From positions 62,311 to 126,310 of the forward strand of contig BLJB01000081.1 of the NCBI GenBank assembly GCA_013423325.1: a stretch of DNA of 64,000 nt, read 5' to 3'. This document shows positions 43,920 through 55,730 of this stretch, piece by piece. Position numbers and translations under genes: made by a program. The number at the start of each line of letters is the position of its first letter. The first letter of the stretch is position 1. The notes beneath the pieces are model-generated. The model saw only the letters and a program-made list of their open reading frames with translations, was not told the origin of the DNA and made no database searches. Source of the DNA: Usnea hakonensis. Lineage: Eukaryota; Ascomycota; Lecanoromycetes; Lecanorales; Parmeliaceae.

Positions 43920-44873
43920 TCACAGAAACTTACTAGCCATCCCCATGAGCCCACCCATCCCCCCCCCACCACCCCCCCCACCACCACCGCTCATATACAT
44001 CTTCAACGCCATCTCGCCCGCCTGGGTAACAGCGCTCTGCTTGCTCGAGCCCTGCTGCATGTTCCCCTGGCCAGACTGTTGATCGAACAGCTTACTCGCC
44101 TGCGCCATGGCCATGCCCACAAACTGATTCTGCCCGCCGCCACCCCCCTGACCTTGGCTGCCGGCGCCCATGCCCGGTCCCCCCCCGCCGCCGCCGCTGC
44201 TCCCGCCACCACCCGTGAACATTTTCAACGCCTGCATCGCGGCGCCCGCGCCGACGGTCTGGCTGCTATGATTGCCGCCACCGCCGCCGCCGCCGCCGCC
44301 GTACATGGCCTGATGGGCGTTGACGGCCATGTTTTCATCGACGTCCTGATTGCCGTAGGACTGGTGGTTGTTCTGCAAGTGGCCGATGGCGTTTTGGAAG
44401 AGGGAAGGGTCGCCTGAGCCGCCGGAGTGGAGCTGCGCGTGAGCCATGGCGCCGCCGAATTGGCCTTCGTCGCTGCTGCCGTAAGAGGAGTTACCGCCAC
44501 CGCCTCCGTAGCCGTGCTCTTGACGTCCGCCGCCGCTATAGCCTCCTCCTCCGCCTCCTTGTCTACCATATTCATCTCGTCCGCCCATGCCACCACCACT
44601 ACCCCCACCGTATCCCTCCTCTTCTTCTCTACGGTGATGTCGTTCACCACCGTAGCCTCCTCCCCCCTGTTGCTGCCCATCATAGCCTCCACCACCACCA
44701 CCACCACCGCCTTGGTTACCATACTCATCACGTCCATACCCTCCTCCTCCTTGCTGCTGCCCACCATAGCCTCCACCACCACCACCACCACCACCGCCTT
44801 GGTTACCATACTCATCACGCCCATACCCACCCCCACCACCACCCTGACCACCATACCCATCATCATAAGACAT
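43920..44873 (-). CDS. Glycine-rich repeat protein (fungal beta-flanking-like)
   Basis: A 317-residue single-exon protein starting MSYDDGYGGQGGGGGGYG; the frame is open further upstream but that part reads as leader. Residues 1-120 are Gly/Tyr repeats with three copies of YGRDEYGNQGGGGG and YG(G/D)QQQGGGGYG. The C-terminal half has two helical units of Ala/Gln/Met pattern, DPSLFQNAIGHLQNNHQSYG, GAAMQALKMFTGGGG, NQFVGMAMAQASKLFDQQ and VTQAGEMALKMYMSGGG, then MGGLMGMASKFL at the end. This pairs with a known family of fungal glycine-rich proteins ('beta-flanking protein' type) of unknown function; no catalytic residues or signal are present. The repetitive helices may mediate self-assembly, which is inference. 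Confidence 0.78.
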   Translation of the reverse strand: MSYDDGYGGQGGGGGGYGRDEYGNQGGGGGGGGGGYGGQQQGGGGYGRDEYGNQGGGGGGGGGYDGQQQGGGGYGGERHHRREEEEGYGGGSGGGMGGRDEYGRQGGGGGGYSGGGRQEHGYGGGGGNSSYGSSDEGQFGGAMAHAQLHSGGSGDPSLFQNAIGHLQNNHQSYGNQDVDENMAVNAHQAMYGGGGGGGGGNHSSQTVGAGAAMQALKMFTGGGGSSGGGGGGPGMGAGSQGQGGGGGQNQFVGMAMAQASKLFDQQSGQGNMQQGSSKQSAVTQAGEMALKMYMSGGGGGGGGGGMGGLMGMASKFL

Positions 44874-44915
44874 CCTTTCTCTAAAACCAAAGGTATTCCC
44901 AGCAAATCGAGCTAG

Positions 44916-44942
44916 CGACAGACAGACAGACAGACAGACAAG
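44916..44942 (-). repeat. (GACA)n microsatellite
   Basis: About six copies of GACA in the leader of the glycine-rich protein gene, 43 bases upstream of its start codon. Confidence 0.9.
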
Positions 44943-45573
44943 TCTTCCAATCTTCGCTCGCGGGGTGGTAAACAGTAGCGAGTCGGGTGCAACGAGACGA
45001 GACGTCCTCTGAAAAAAAAAAAAGCCCCCGTTTTTCTTTCCGGCAGGAAATGGGGGGGGACTGGAGTAATAGAAGTGTGTTTCGTTTGAAGAGAAAGAAG
45101 AGGAACAGGAGCGGGAGAGAGAATTGTGGAGAAAGGAAGAAGGTGGGGACCAAACCAAGATCCTCGTACCCGCGGGATGACGCTTAAAAATGTGGGTTCA
45201 GGCGGGGCTCTAGCTTAAGTAATTGCAGTGGGGCCTCCCTTTCGGGCCGAAAACCAGCTTTGTTTTGGTAAAGGTTACCTAAGGTACACAGAGAAACCGC
45301 AATTCTCTTCTCGACAAATTACCCCCCCCCACACATACTCCGAAAAGTACCAACCATCGTTGACCGACCTCAAGGTACAGACAGTAGAGTAGAGTACTCG
45401 TACCAATCGCCAGAGTATGCACGCATCACCGAAAAAAAAAAGCAAAAGTCCCTCCCTTCCGAGCCTTCCTGCATGCTTCCGAGACCCAGACAGAAAATGT
45501 CAGGATCAGATCGGACTCCCCAAACTCCCAAGCCAAACCCTCGTTGCTTCGCTATCGGGCATGACACTTTCAT
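44943..45573. other. Intergenic, no gene seen
   Basis: Promoter side of the glycine-rich gene and 3' side of the WD40 gene. Includes an A-tract with a C/T-rich stretch and GGTACAGA-type words but no recognisable coding sequence. Confidence 0.5.
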
Positions 45574-48423
45574 TCACATCAAACGCTCAGCATCATGATC
45601 GTCATCCTCATCTTCCCCAGCCCGTGACATCCATTGACGCCCACGCTGGCCCTTTGGAAACACCACCCGAGCATCATGCTCCATATCCGACTCGGACAGC
45701 CAATCAAGCGTTTCGCTTCTCCTACCAATCTTGAAGTCTTTTCTTCGGGGATCCTTGTAGTCCCTGCCGTAGTGGCCCTCCTCGGCAAAAGGCAGAAGCG
45801 TCCGCGCGTCCAGCCAAAACCCGTCCAGCCCATCGAGCCCACCACCTTTCCTCTTGAGTGCGCTGAGTGCACGCTCGCCCTCCAGTTTCACATACGGTAT
45901 TTCATACATCGCCACATATTCCTGCCAATATCCACAAAGCTCCTGGCCAAGACTTGCAGCCTCTTCTTCGGAAGCGCCAAACATTCGCGCAACCAAGGGC
46001 CATTCTCCACGAGCCGTCACTCTTCGACCGCCACCCATGCGAAAGCATCGGGAAAACAACTGCTCGCAAGTAATCATCATCCCATCGATGACGGGTAAGG
46101 CCGGGGAGGGCAATCCCTGTTTATGCACCGGCAATGTCCATTCATGGTAGAGCTCATCTTCGCTTCTTACCAGCCCTTGCCCTAGCTGCACCCCGTCCAC
46201 AATGCAGTCTACCATCTTATGGTGCTCACCCTCCCAGTCCATGACTCGAAATGGCCGTCGGTTGTATTTGCCGCTATCCCAGGACCTTTCAAATTCCATG
46301 AGGCCACCAAATTTGGCGTCGGCGTTGGCAATGTACAACTTCGAGCCATCCAGCGGCATGGAGATTCCAGATATCTCGCCAAAAAAGTCCACCGTCTGTT
46401 TGCTCTCGAAAGTCTGAGCGTCAACGATGTGCACAAGGTCGGCGGGTTCAGCAAGCACAAGCACGCGCTTACCACTTCCAAGTGGTGAGAATTGCAAGGA
46501 TCGACAGCCCGCCTGATCCATGGCTATCGTTTGGATGGGTTTACTCAATCTGCGGGCGTCCCAAACATTTACTAGGCCGTCTTGATGACCTGTTGCCATT
46601 GTAATGCCGTCTGGGGCCCAATCACAGGCAAAGCCATAGTCGGTGTGGCCCGGCAATTTGGCAAGAGTTTCCCCAGTCTCCGCGTTTGCCACAATAGGCT
46701 CGCAAGCGTCACCGTTGATCAGTCTGAGTCGACCGTCGGGGCTTGTGATTGAGCAATTGACTTGATAAGGGTACCTGTGGCATGCAAGCCAACTGCCTGT
46801 CACGCAGTCCAGAATCCTTACAGTCCGGTCGTTAGAACCAAAAACGGCTCGAGGCAGTCCACTTTGACGGTCCAAATAAGTGTGAATCTGGTTCGTGCTC
46901 ACATCGCCGCCTGTAGCGATTGTGCCAATTGCTGGTGCGCTTTCAAAGCTGGCCGACAGAGACTTCAAGGCATATACACCTTCGAAACTCCCAGCAACCA
47001 GTACGCCGTTTCCAGCTGTCAAGGTGTGGATTTTGTTGATCTTGGGATCATCCTTGTTGAATCTCCTTTTCACATCCATAGCACACTCCTCAGTCCCGGT
47101 CTCTGGATTGAAAGCCACAATGGTCTTGTGCCATGCATCCCAGACCGGAACATCATCATCTCGTGGAGGCCTATTGGTGTAGAAAATAGCATTCTTCGAG
47201 GTAGCACACAGGTTGTGCCGGAGTTGAAAATGGGCAAAGTCTGGTCCTCTCTTCATGTCCATCTCCTTGAAACGGAAGTAGTAATCTGAGCTAGGTAAGA
47301 CGGCACCAGGAAACCGTGCTTTGAACTCCTTGGTAGCAAAGTTTTGTTCAGCCTGTCCAAGGTTTCTCAAATTTTTGTAGGTCATTCTCCGAACTTCTCG
47401 AGCTTCGTCCTTGGTGGTCTGATACCTGGACCAGTGTATGCCTTGGAGGTCGCACTGCTCGCAGTCCCTAGCCGTAATCTTATCAGGCCGCTTTATTTTG
47501 GCACGTTCGTTTGCAAGCTGGCTTATGAACGGGTAATCAGGCTTACGGATCATGGACATCTGCTTCCAGTAGTACAAGAAAGAAGACACAGAAAAGTAGT
47601 TGCTGTCTTCAAAATCGTCCTGATCATAGTAAGAGACCATGTTGCTTGCCTGATTCAATGTGTGCAATGTACCATTCATCTGAGAAATATCGTTGAAGAT
47701 ATTGTATTGATCCTCTGATAGCGCCAGCCAGTCTTCGTCTGATCCATCCGTATGATCCATTCCAGGCAGGATGGTATGATCTTCCAAAACGTTTTGAATG
47801 GCCTCTTGTGTTGTCTCCTCAGATGTATCCGCTGGTGGCTCGGAATGGTCTGGTAGGATGTTATTGCCTGCGGTAGATGCTTGGGGAGTATCAGAAGATG
47901 GGGACCAGATGTTTGGGGGTGGTGAATCGGGTGGTTGTATTCCGTTGGACAGCGCGTGGTTAATCGCCGACCAACTTGGCTGATCCGCCCACTCTTCATG
48001 AGAATTTCCATTGGCCGAATAAGGATTATGGATCTGGTCTCCAGGGCCGAATCCGCCATCAATGGTTGTGAGGAGAGCCTCGAGGTTGTGCGCATCAGAG
48101 GTTGGAAGCGACGCCGTGTCCAAGGCATGTTGGGGAACTGGAATGAGCGATGGCAATGAGTCATAGTAGCTGTCATTTAAGGAAGCTGGACTATACTGAT
48201 GTACGTTCATGTCATCCTCAGTCTCGATGGGCTCAGCGGAGGAGGAAGGGAGAGCCTCGGCCCATGCATTTGTGGACGAGGAGGAAGATTCGCCGGACTC
48301 TTGAGATGTAGGCGTCGTGTCCGATCCAGCGTCTACATCCATTTCATCGGACTCCACCTTCGCCAACGGGACTCCTCCATCCTCGCTCTCCGTTTCCGCA
48401 TGTATATCATATTCTGCAGACAT
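45574..48423 (-). CDS. Large WD40-repeat protein
   Basis: A 949-residue protein in one exon. Residues 1-260 are acidic, Ser/Thr-rich and probably disordered (ESEDGGVPLAKVESDEMDVD). A conserved middle segment follows (KITARDCEQCDLQGIHWSRY, EARFPGAVL-like FKARFPGAVLPSSDYYFRFKE), and the WD units lie at about residues 480-760: GNGVLVAGSFEGVYALKSL, PRAVFGSNDRTVRILDCVTG, MATGHQDGLVNVWDARRLSK, VLVLAEPADLVHIVDAQTFE. Only some blades are canonical, so a seven-bladed propeller is likely but degenerate. No F-box, CTLH or other partner domain is seen. I recognise no named gene; WD proteins of this layout serve as scaffolds, so no function is assigned. No membrane or signal segment. Confidence 0.8.
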   Translation of the reverse strand: MSAEYDIHAETESEDGGVPLAKVESDEMDVDAGSDTTPTSQESGESSSSSTNAWAEALPSSSAEPIETEDDMNVHQYSPASLNDSYYDSLPSLIPVPQHALDTASLPTSDAHNLEALLTTIDGGFGPGDQIHNPYSANGNSHEEWADQPSWSAINHALSNGIQPPDSPPPNIWSPSSDTPQASTAGNNILPDHSEPPADTSEETTQEAIQNVLEDHTILPGMDHTDGSDEDWLALSEDQYNIFNDISQMNGTLHTLNQASNMVSYYDQDDFEDSNYFSVSSFLYYWKQMSMIRKPDYPFISQLANERAKIKRPDKITARDCEQCDLQGIHWSRYQTTKDEAREVRRMTYKNLRNLGQAEQNFATKEFKARFPGAVLPSSDYYFRFKEMDMKRGPDFAHFQLRHNLCATSKNAIFYTNRPPRDDDVPVWDAWHKTIVAFNPETGTEECAMDVKRRFNKDDPKINKIHTLTAGNGVLVAGSFEGVYALKSLSASFESAPAIGTIATGGDVSTNQIHTYLDRQSGLPRAVFGSNDRTVRILDCVTGSWLACHRYPYQVNCSITSPDGRLRLINGDACEPIVANAETGETLAKLPGHTDYGFACDWAPDGITMATGHQDGLVNVWDARRLSKPIQTIAMDQAGCRSLQFSPLGSGKRVLVLAEPADLVHIVDAQTFESKQTVDFFGEISGISMPLDGSKLYIANADAKFGGLMEFERSWDSGKYNRRPFRVMDWEGEHHKMVDCIVDGVQLGQGLVRSEDELYHEWTLPVHKQGLPSPALPVIDGMMITCEQLFSRCFRMGGGRRVTARGEWPLVARMFGASEEEAASLGQELCGYWQEYVAMYEIPYVKLEGERALSALKRKGGGLDGLDGFWLDARTLLPFAEEGHYGRDYKDPRRKDFKIGRRSETLDWLSESDMEHDARVVFPKGQRGRQWMSRAGEDEDDDHDAERLM

Positions 48424-50145
48424 CTTGCAAGAACTTCGAGGTCCTGTTCATTTGGCAGTCCGATGCAGAAAATTACACCAATAGAGTGTAGATGGCGATA
48501 GCTCCGCGGTATCACAAGAGCAGAGCGGAAATGGATGCAGCTCGTCCGTGCGCAAGGGAGACCTCGGATGAGATTTGGAGGAGTAGCTTCTATCAGTCAG
48601 GTAGCTAGTCTTTTCTCTTGAGAAGCCGTTCTACGCTGATGGGGATGTAGACAGCAGGGCAGATGCCCGTGATGTTGGTGGAATACAAAAAGAGTGATCT
48701 GAGGTCGCCACGCGCGAGCGTTCCGAGCGAGACTTGATTGAGTTTTTAAGGTGCAGCCTCCAGGACTTGGGTAGCTTAGCGCCTATAGCAGTTCCTATGT
48801 GAGTTTGAGGGTGATAAGAGGGCAAAAGGGAGGAGGGGATCTTTGGTGGCGCCTCTTGCTGCTGCACTTTTCCGTCATGTAGTACCCCTCCAGCCTGATC
48901 CGCCACCTCGCAGGAGAACCCCGCGTCCCAATCGAGACGGCCGTTCCAAGCAATATTCTTGCTGATGCCTATCTCATACGCGTCCGTGGGATCTGCTGCA
49001 TTAAACTATATCGTGTCACTGCCTGTGAAACCCAGCCGCGATTTTCAGCAGTTCACGCTCTGCGACGGATCATTTCCAGTGATGAACCTGGTTAAGAATA
49101 TTGGACAAAGCCTTTTCGGAGACTTTGGGGGAATTTTGATTGGATATGAGGGAGCGAGGTGGGTAGGTAGGTGCAGCTCGGGCATGCAGCACAGTGTGTT
49201 CTCTGTGACCTATCCGACTGCCGGCATTGTCAAAGCACAGAGAAAGGAATCAGGAAAAAGGAATCGAACGGAATGCCGGAGGGAAAAGATGTGAATGATA
49301 GCTACAGAATATCACTTTTAGTGTAGAGACTGATATAGATTTGAGAAGAAGAAAAACAGGAGGAGGTGATTGTTATTGTTGAATACTGTTGGACAAGGCA
49401 AGGCAATTACTTTTAGTTGACTCGTTGCCTTTCCTCGGCCTCGTTCCGTCACTTGTGAGGGGACCCCGAGGACCCCTAAGACTTAACCCCACGCTAGTGG
49501 GCTGCATCTCCTTAAATTGCGCCATACCCTAAAAGTAAGTAATCCTGTACCTACCCGAGGGGGATCTTTGCTGCCTTCCGTTTTCACCACCATCACTAAC
49601 CACTTCTAAGACTCCTGGATTTTATTTTTGTTGCAATGGGTATCCCTCCCCCCACCAAAAACCCGGGTTCATGCACTAAAAACAACAACGTACAAGGGAT
49701 ACCTAGTACTCCCTCACCACCATCACAGCCCCGAAAGGCCTTGAAACTACTGCGCAAGAGTCGTTACATTACGCCCTCTCGATATCCACTTATGCTGATG
49801 GTATATCAATTCATTTGTACTTTAGAGGATGCCTTTTTGGTGGGGCAATCCGATCTTTTCTTGATACCTGTGTGAACGGACAGAAAATGATACAGATAGT
49901 AGCCTGCCCGATCGATTCCTGCTTTGGCCCTTTTCCAACTTTTACGCACTACTCGTACAAATCCAATCAAGCCGAGCAACTCGCCGTAAACAGTCTCCCC
50001 ATTGACAAGACCCGCGCCTGCTACCCCTACCACCCCCATGCTGTATGCGGTTCATTAATGCTTCTCCGATTAAACGCCCAGCAAATGTCGCTTCCCTTTT
50101 CACACAGGCAAAAGAAGAGACAAACCCTCCCACGGAATCCAATAC
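48424..50145. other. Intergenic, 1.7 kb, no gene seen
   Basis: Promoter side of the WD40 gene and 3' side of the chitin synthase. Short open frames in the stretch have unremarkable composition and no family resemblance. Confidence 0.5.
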
Positions 50146-53100
50146 CTAAATGTCCGAATACTGCTCATAGCCTTGATGCTTCTCGTAATCTCGGTGTCGT
50201 GATGGCCATCCCACAGAGCTAGGACGCTGTGACTGTGACCAAGTAGAATTAGGTGCTCTTGCTCGTCGCTCTGCCGCCTTGTCAGCTGGTGCAAAACTTT
50301 GGAACTCTGATCAAATAGCTGCCATCTTACCTTTCTCAAAGTCACCCCATCTCTTCATCGTAATCTTACTGCTGTCGAATTCACCCTCGTACTCAATGCC
50401 GGCCTTCTTGGTCTTTTCACCTGCTGTCTTTCGGGTGTCGCCCCAGCTGAAGTCATCAAACTTCCAGTAGGCATAAGTCGGAAGGACAAAGTTCCAAATC
50501 GGCAGCGAGAGCAAGTAGATCAGCATCCACAACACGTAGGACCATCGGTGTGCCGTTAAGACGATGAGCACAGCCGGCAGTCCGAGAATCAGCGCCAATA
50601 GTACAAGTGGGATCACAGGCACGGGTTTTCGGACGATTGCGATAATAATAACGTAAAAAGTAAAAGTGATGGCCGCGGGTAGGACCAAGGTACCAATAAG
50701 CTCGATAGAAACGACAAACTGCATGCTGAAGCAGAAGGTGCCGCACAAATCTCGGACCAAGGCGAGCTCCATAAGGTTATGGACAGTACTGTTGATCCAT
50801 CGTCGTCGCTGGGACAATAGCACAGAAAATTGTTCTGGCACCGTTGTCTTGCACACAGCCTGTGGAACAAACACTTGCTTGCGCTTGGGGAACGTCTTCA
50901 ACATCAATGTCGAGAGGTAACGATCCTCACCAAGAAGGAGCAAGTTTTTCTTGTGTAATGTATCGACCACGTTCTCAGAGTAGTGCTCAACAACATCCGG
51001 GTTAGCCAGGATAGGGACCCAATAATTTTGGCCACCTTTGGGTGCCTTGATTCTGTACATGCAAAAACAACCCGGCAAGCAAGTCACACCTCCGAACACG
51101 GACTCAAATGATTTTGAAAGGTGATGCGAGATGAAATATTCGAAGACCTGAATCATCGATACCCAGCTTGCGCGCTTATTGGCAATCTTCGTTTCTCCGC
51201 AAAGGCCCATAATTTCTGGATCCTTGACCATTGCAGAGATCATATGAGTTATACTGTCTGGGAAGACTTTCGTATCGGCGTCTACCATAAGCACGATTTC
51301 GTAAAAGTCGGGCGAGATCCCAGTCACTCTCCAGAGACCGTTGAACATCTCGAACTCCAATTCGGTCATTCGCTCGTCGAACATGACCTTCTGCAGGAAG
51401 GACATTAAAATGATTTGGCTGTCTCTTTTGCCACGGTTTCCGGGCTTGCGCGCCTTAGCTTCGTCTGGCGTACCGCATTTGACAACCACCATCATAGGCA
51501 CTCGTTGCTGCTTATTCAATGGCACCCGAGATCCTTCACCGTAATCATAGAACCCAGAGTAGACCTTGGCCATATTGTGGCGCTTCGATCCGCTAGCAAC
51601 CGCAACGTAAGAGAAGGCTTGCACCTCTTCTGGCAAAATAGCATGGTCTCCCATCATACTCAGGGCTATCTCTGGCGTAGTGAGATCCTCCCCCTCGCCT
51701 TTAATCATTCCGTCACAAACCACCAACATCGCCTTGTGGCTGTTCGGGTACTCTGTCATGGCAATCGAGTCAAGGGTAGTTCGCAGCCCCTCATAGCCCT
51801 CCGAATAGGCCGTCACCAGGCAAATCGCATGTGCCAATGGATAGCCATAGGGTTCCCAGTCAGGAGGTGGCTGAGGAATGACCGCTTCGTGGATGAAGCC
51901 TGCAGGCCCCGCAGTGTCAAGATCTGCCATCACACTCGAAAGTCTTTGGTTCTGCCCCAACATCATCAAACTTGAGCGGCTTCCTGCGTAGCTATGCCTT
52001 GTTGTTGGGTCAAAGCTTGGTAGAGTGAGCTCACTTCCGTCGCCATGTTGATACATCGAAGTTGGTCGAACGAGTCTTGTGGTCGAGCTCTGACTCGCCA
52101 TGGTGGTTGGAACCGCGCGGTTTTTCGATAGAGCAGCAGAAGCGTAAGGGCTGGTGAAACGTGAAGTCGTTGGCAAAAAGGCACTGCTGCGTCTGTTGCT
52201 TTTGTCCGAAAGAGCAGCGCCGGAGTCGGTCATCTTCGGAGGAGCACGGTAGATGTCGTCGCTCCAGTCCTCTATTTGTTGGTTTCGCTTCTTCGAATCC
52301 ACACCGGGCTTGGATGCTGCAAACCTCCTACTGAAAAACCATTGAAATGACAGCGCTAGAAGGAACTTCGCCATCACAATTGATAGAATGAAGACAAGAG
52401 ACACATAGAGAACGACTTCCGACGCAATGCAGCCCACTGTCGCCGTATCTATGGATCCGACTTTAATGATCTGTGACAGACACTGTCCAAGCTGCTTGTC
52501 AGCGCTAGACTGGAAAGCGTGAGTAACATCGACACCTCTGACAGCAGGATTATTCCTAATTTGATCAAAGTTCGCTGGATACTGGACTTGAGTAGAATTA
52601 AACCATTCGAGAAGATCCAGGTCCAAGACGTTGCCAGAGTAAACCATCAGATTACGACTCTGGTTTTTGATGTCCTCCCAGGTATAAAAAACATCTCCAG
52701 AACTGCGTAGGTTGTAGAATGCCTTTCTGCCATTGACGGTCGTATGGCAACCATAGCCAAGATAGTAGGGAATAGTTTCATTCGGCTTGCTGGACCCGTC
52801 TTGATTAAAGGCATTGCATGGAAAGTACCACGCCAGGTCTCCCTGCGAGTTTGTAGGCACGTCGGAGCCTGGCGCGAGTGTAATGAGACCTTTGCAAGCC
52901 CCATTGACGTTTTGAAACATGAAGCTGCCATCCATACCCCCGTATTTCTGTGGCAAATCGTAAAGCACGTTTTGATTGAGAAGGATTCCGCGAGCAGCCG
53001 GATGTCTGGAATTGTCGAGATTGTACGCGCTCCCATGAAAAATCATGTAGCCAGAATCAACATGGTTGACTCGGAGCCTAACGCTCTGGGTGCCGCACAC

Positions 53101-53904
53101 AGCTTCCGTGAAACCAAAGGTGAGGAATCCAACAAATCCGCAGATCAGTAAGATGATGCTTATGAGTCCCATCTTTTCTCTCCAAGCTCTTTGTTGGGCC
53201 TTTGCTGGTTTTCCAAACCACTTGAGGAGGAATCCTGGACACCAAAATGTGACCATTGCGCAATAGACGTTCCAAAGACTCGGTGGCCGGACTGCATTTA
53301 GCTCCTTCTGCATCCTTTTTTCTTCCTCGGTCATGACCTTGGTCTCCTTCCGCGCAAATTTTCGCTTAACCTTTTGATTGCCATTCCCAACGACAGGAGC
53401 GAGTTCTCGAGTACGTCCACGTTGAGGGCTTTCTGGATATGGCGCAATGGGTGTCTCGTCCCGAGCCAGTCTCTTGCCGTCTCTCCCATCAACCATCAGT
53501 GTTTCGCCCTCGTCCTCATCATCATCGTCGTCCTCAGCAATGGGATCATTACCGGTAGTTGAAGGGTAAACGGTCATATTCTGAGCGTGTTGTCGATAGT
53601 GAAAGTTGGGATGATCTTTGTCTATGCGACCTCGCTCGGGTCGGACCAGACTGCGTTTCCGATGGAGATCAGCCGCTGCCCCATCATACTGGTCGTTGTC
53701 TATTGTTCTCGAGGGTGAGAGCTCGGCGTGCAAGTAGGCCTGCTGTTTAGGCCGGTGCGTTGGCGTTCGAGGTCCAGGTGCATCGCGGTATGGAGCTGCC
53801 TCAATGTCGTTGGGACGAGCACGTCTGGACGGCGAATCTTTGTATGGAGAGCCCCTACTATTTCTCTTGGGCGAGGTTGCAGCAGGCTTCCGTGGGAGAG
53901 ACAT
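50146..53904 (-). CDS. Class IV chitin synthase (CHS3 type)
   Basis: Two exons: 53904-50331 and 50270-50146, giving 1232 residues. The 60 bp C-terminal intron (GTAAGA...CTGAC...GGCAG) is inferred because it restores the class IV tail DFEKERRARAPNSTW...SQRPSSVGW; without it the protein would stop at FEKGKMAAI. The N-terminus is basic and Pro/Ser-rich; membrane helices appear around residues 240-280 and 510-530, with a cytochrome-b5-like stretch after the first (GYMIFHGSAYNLDNSRHP). Catalytic motifs follow: DADTKVFPDS (about 871), GEDRYLSTLML (about 990), and QRRRWINSTVHNL (about 1030), then about five C-terminal helices (LIGTLVLPAAITFTFYVII). It polymerises GlcNAc from UDP-GlcNAc in the plasma membrane. 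Its likely activator is divergently encoded at 55731. Confidence 0.93.
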
Positions 53905-55730
53905 GCTGCTAGGGAGAGCTCAGTTCCAAGGTAACTTGTAGCCGGATGAATGTCTTTTACTGACGTAGATGCTCGCCTCTTCCGCTTTGTCGCTGGACTG
54001 GTTATTCCCTAAAATGCTGTACACAAATCCAATGCACATGCAACAGTCTTATAAAAGTTTCAAAGCGTGAGAGTAGTGTTGGCAAGCAGAGAAGCTGAGG
54101 TAAAATTGTGCGCCTATAGGAGTCGGGATCGGCGTGGAGGATAGCAGCCAGGGAGTGGAGCTGAGGCGTGGATAACAAAGACGGAAAAGTGGGTGGACGG
54201 ATTGGAACGACAGTGCGGAAGCTTTCCTGAACGAGTGATAAGAGGAGAAAGCAACTCGAGGTGAAAAGGACAGAGCAACAGCAGGCAAATGGAAACTTGC
54301 AGCACTGTACTCCAACAGATCTGGTGTCACTCAGAGTTGAGTCGGCTGAGTTGATAGGGATTCGTTGATGTTTTGATTTGTGCTTACGTAAAGATACATG
54401 ACAAGCTAGTGGGTATAATAGTGTACGAGTAGGTGTAAATTTAGCATCAGATTTTCCGAAGATTTTGCGTGGTAAGAGTGGCGTCGACACCTTAAAAGTG
54501 CCTAGCCTAGCTTAATGCTTAGGATGTATGGGCCACGAAAATGATGAGGGTCTTGATTAAATAATCAGGACAAATAATACACCAATACGTATTGAGAAGC
54601 TCTCCTACTACAATCAATAATCGTACTGCTGGAGAATGAGAGATTTCAATCTGATCCCACGATACACAGACATGCAATTTTGGGTATGCTTAATGCTTTG
54701 TAGATTCGAATGCAGCCAGGATTATTTGAAGAGCAAAATCCATACATGAAAATCTGCAGGGCGGCAAAAGTTTGACTAATAGTAATAGCCCCGAGGCCCC
54801 CACCACCGGAGCGGCGAGCACCCCTGATCGGACCTGAAGCCACTGGAAAACTGTCGCTAGGCAACGTGTACTCTCCCACATGTGAAGATTATTTTATATC
54901 ATCCTCATCCTCATCTTCCTCATCTTCCTCATCTTCCTTTAGATGTCTTGTCGTATCTCAATACTTTATTCTAAACCTTTTGAGACATCCAACCTCATTG
55001 TTGGACAATGCAGTCCTTCTCTTCTGTACTCTACTGTAGGCTGCACTCCATACGGTACATAAGGTACATGTAAGTAGATGCTTGAGCTGGAAAGTTAAAG
55101 CAATGCGGATCGGAATAGACGCCCCCTCGCGCCTACATGTCCCACATATGTCGGATATGCAGAACCACTTTTCGAGCAACAATAATAATAATAATGTATT
55201 CGTAATCCTGTATTACTCTCACGGAAAATACCATTTACCGTCGATTGAATACGAGCTTATACCATGTGCAGCTGCAGCATTGAGGGCGGTGGTGGATCAA
55301 TTAGTAGTGTAGTACTTTTTGGCCCCTTTGTTGATTCAGGTGCTCGCCAATTTCAAAGCGGAGGCCGCAAATTCCGAGGCGCAGGCGTTGGATCTTCATC
55401 ACCACCACCATCCCTTGACATGTCTCAACATTCTACCATTGCACCCACACAACGATCCATGCTACCTTCCTCGCCAACCATGTTGCCCAGATCACCGTCT
55501 CGGCAGCCTCTGTGATCTCACCGAGCCGAAGCCTTCGAAACCAATCTCTAACCTTCTTTCAAAACCTCCTCATCAAGCAGTCACACCTGTCCACATCCAG
55601 TAACATAGAAAGAAAAGACCTACACAAACGAGCCTTCATGTGCTGGAGTTACAGGGGCATTCACTAAATCATTGATTTGCTGGCTCCGAAGCAAGCAATC
55701 ATCTCCTTTCTATAGCTCCGGCTCCGCGCA
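53905..55730. promoter_or_regulatory. Shared 1.8 kb region between chitin synthase and its activator
   Basis: The two start codons face away from each other across 1826 bp. The stretch contains CT-rich leader-like DNA just before the activator's ATG, a (CCTCATCTT)n run near 54900, and ATAATAATAATAATG near 55180. I could not define core promoters; co-regulation is inferred from layout. Confidence 0.55.

Noticed and set aside
47676..48176. Open frames opposite or within the WD40 gene
   Set aside because: Alternate-frame shadows of the long gene.
53559..53934. Short frames opposite the chitin synthase N-terminus
   Set aside because: Antisense shadows of a Pro/Ser/Arg-rich coding region.
54002..54490. 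162-codon frame upstream of chitin synthase
   Set aside because: No family similarity, composition like leader DNA; likely 5' untranslated region or chance.
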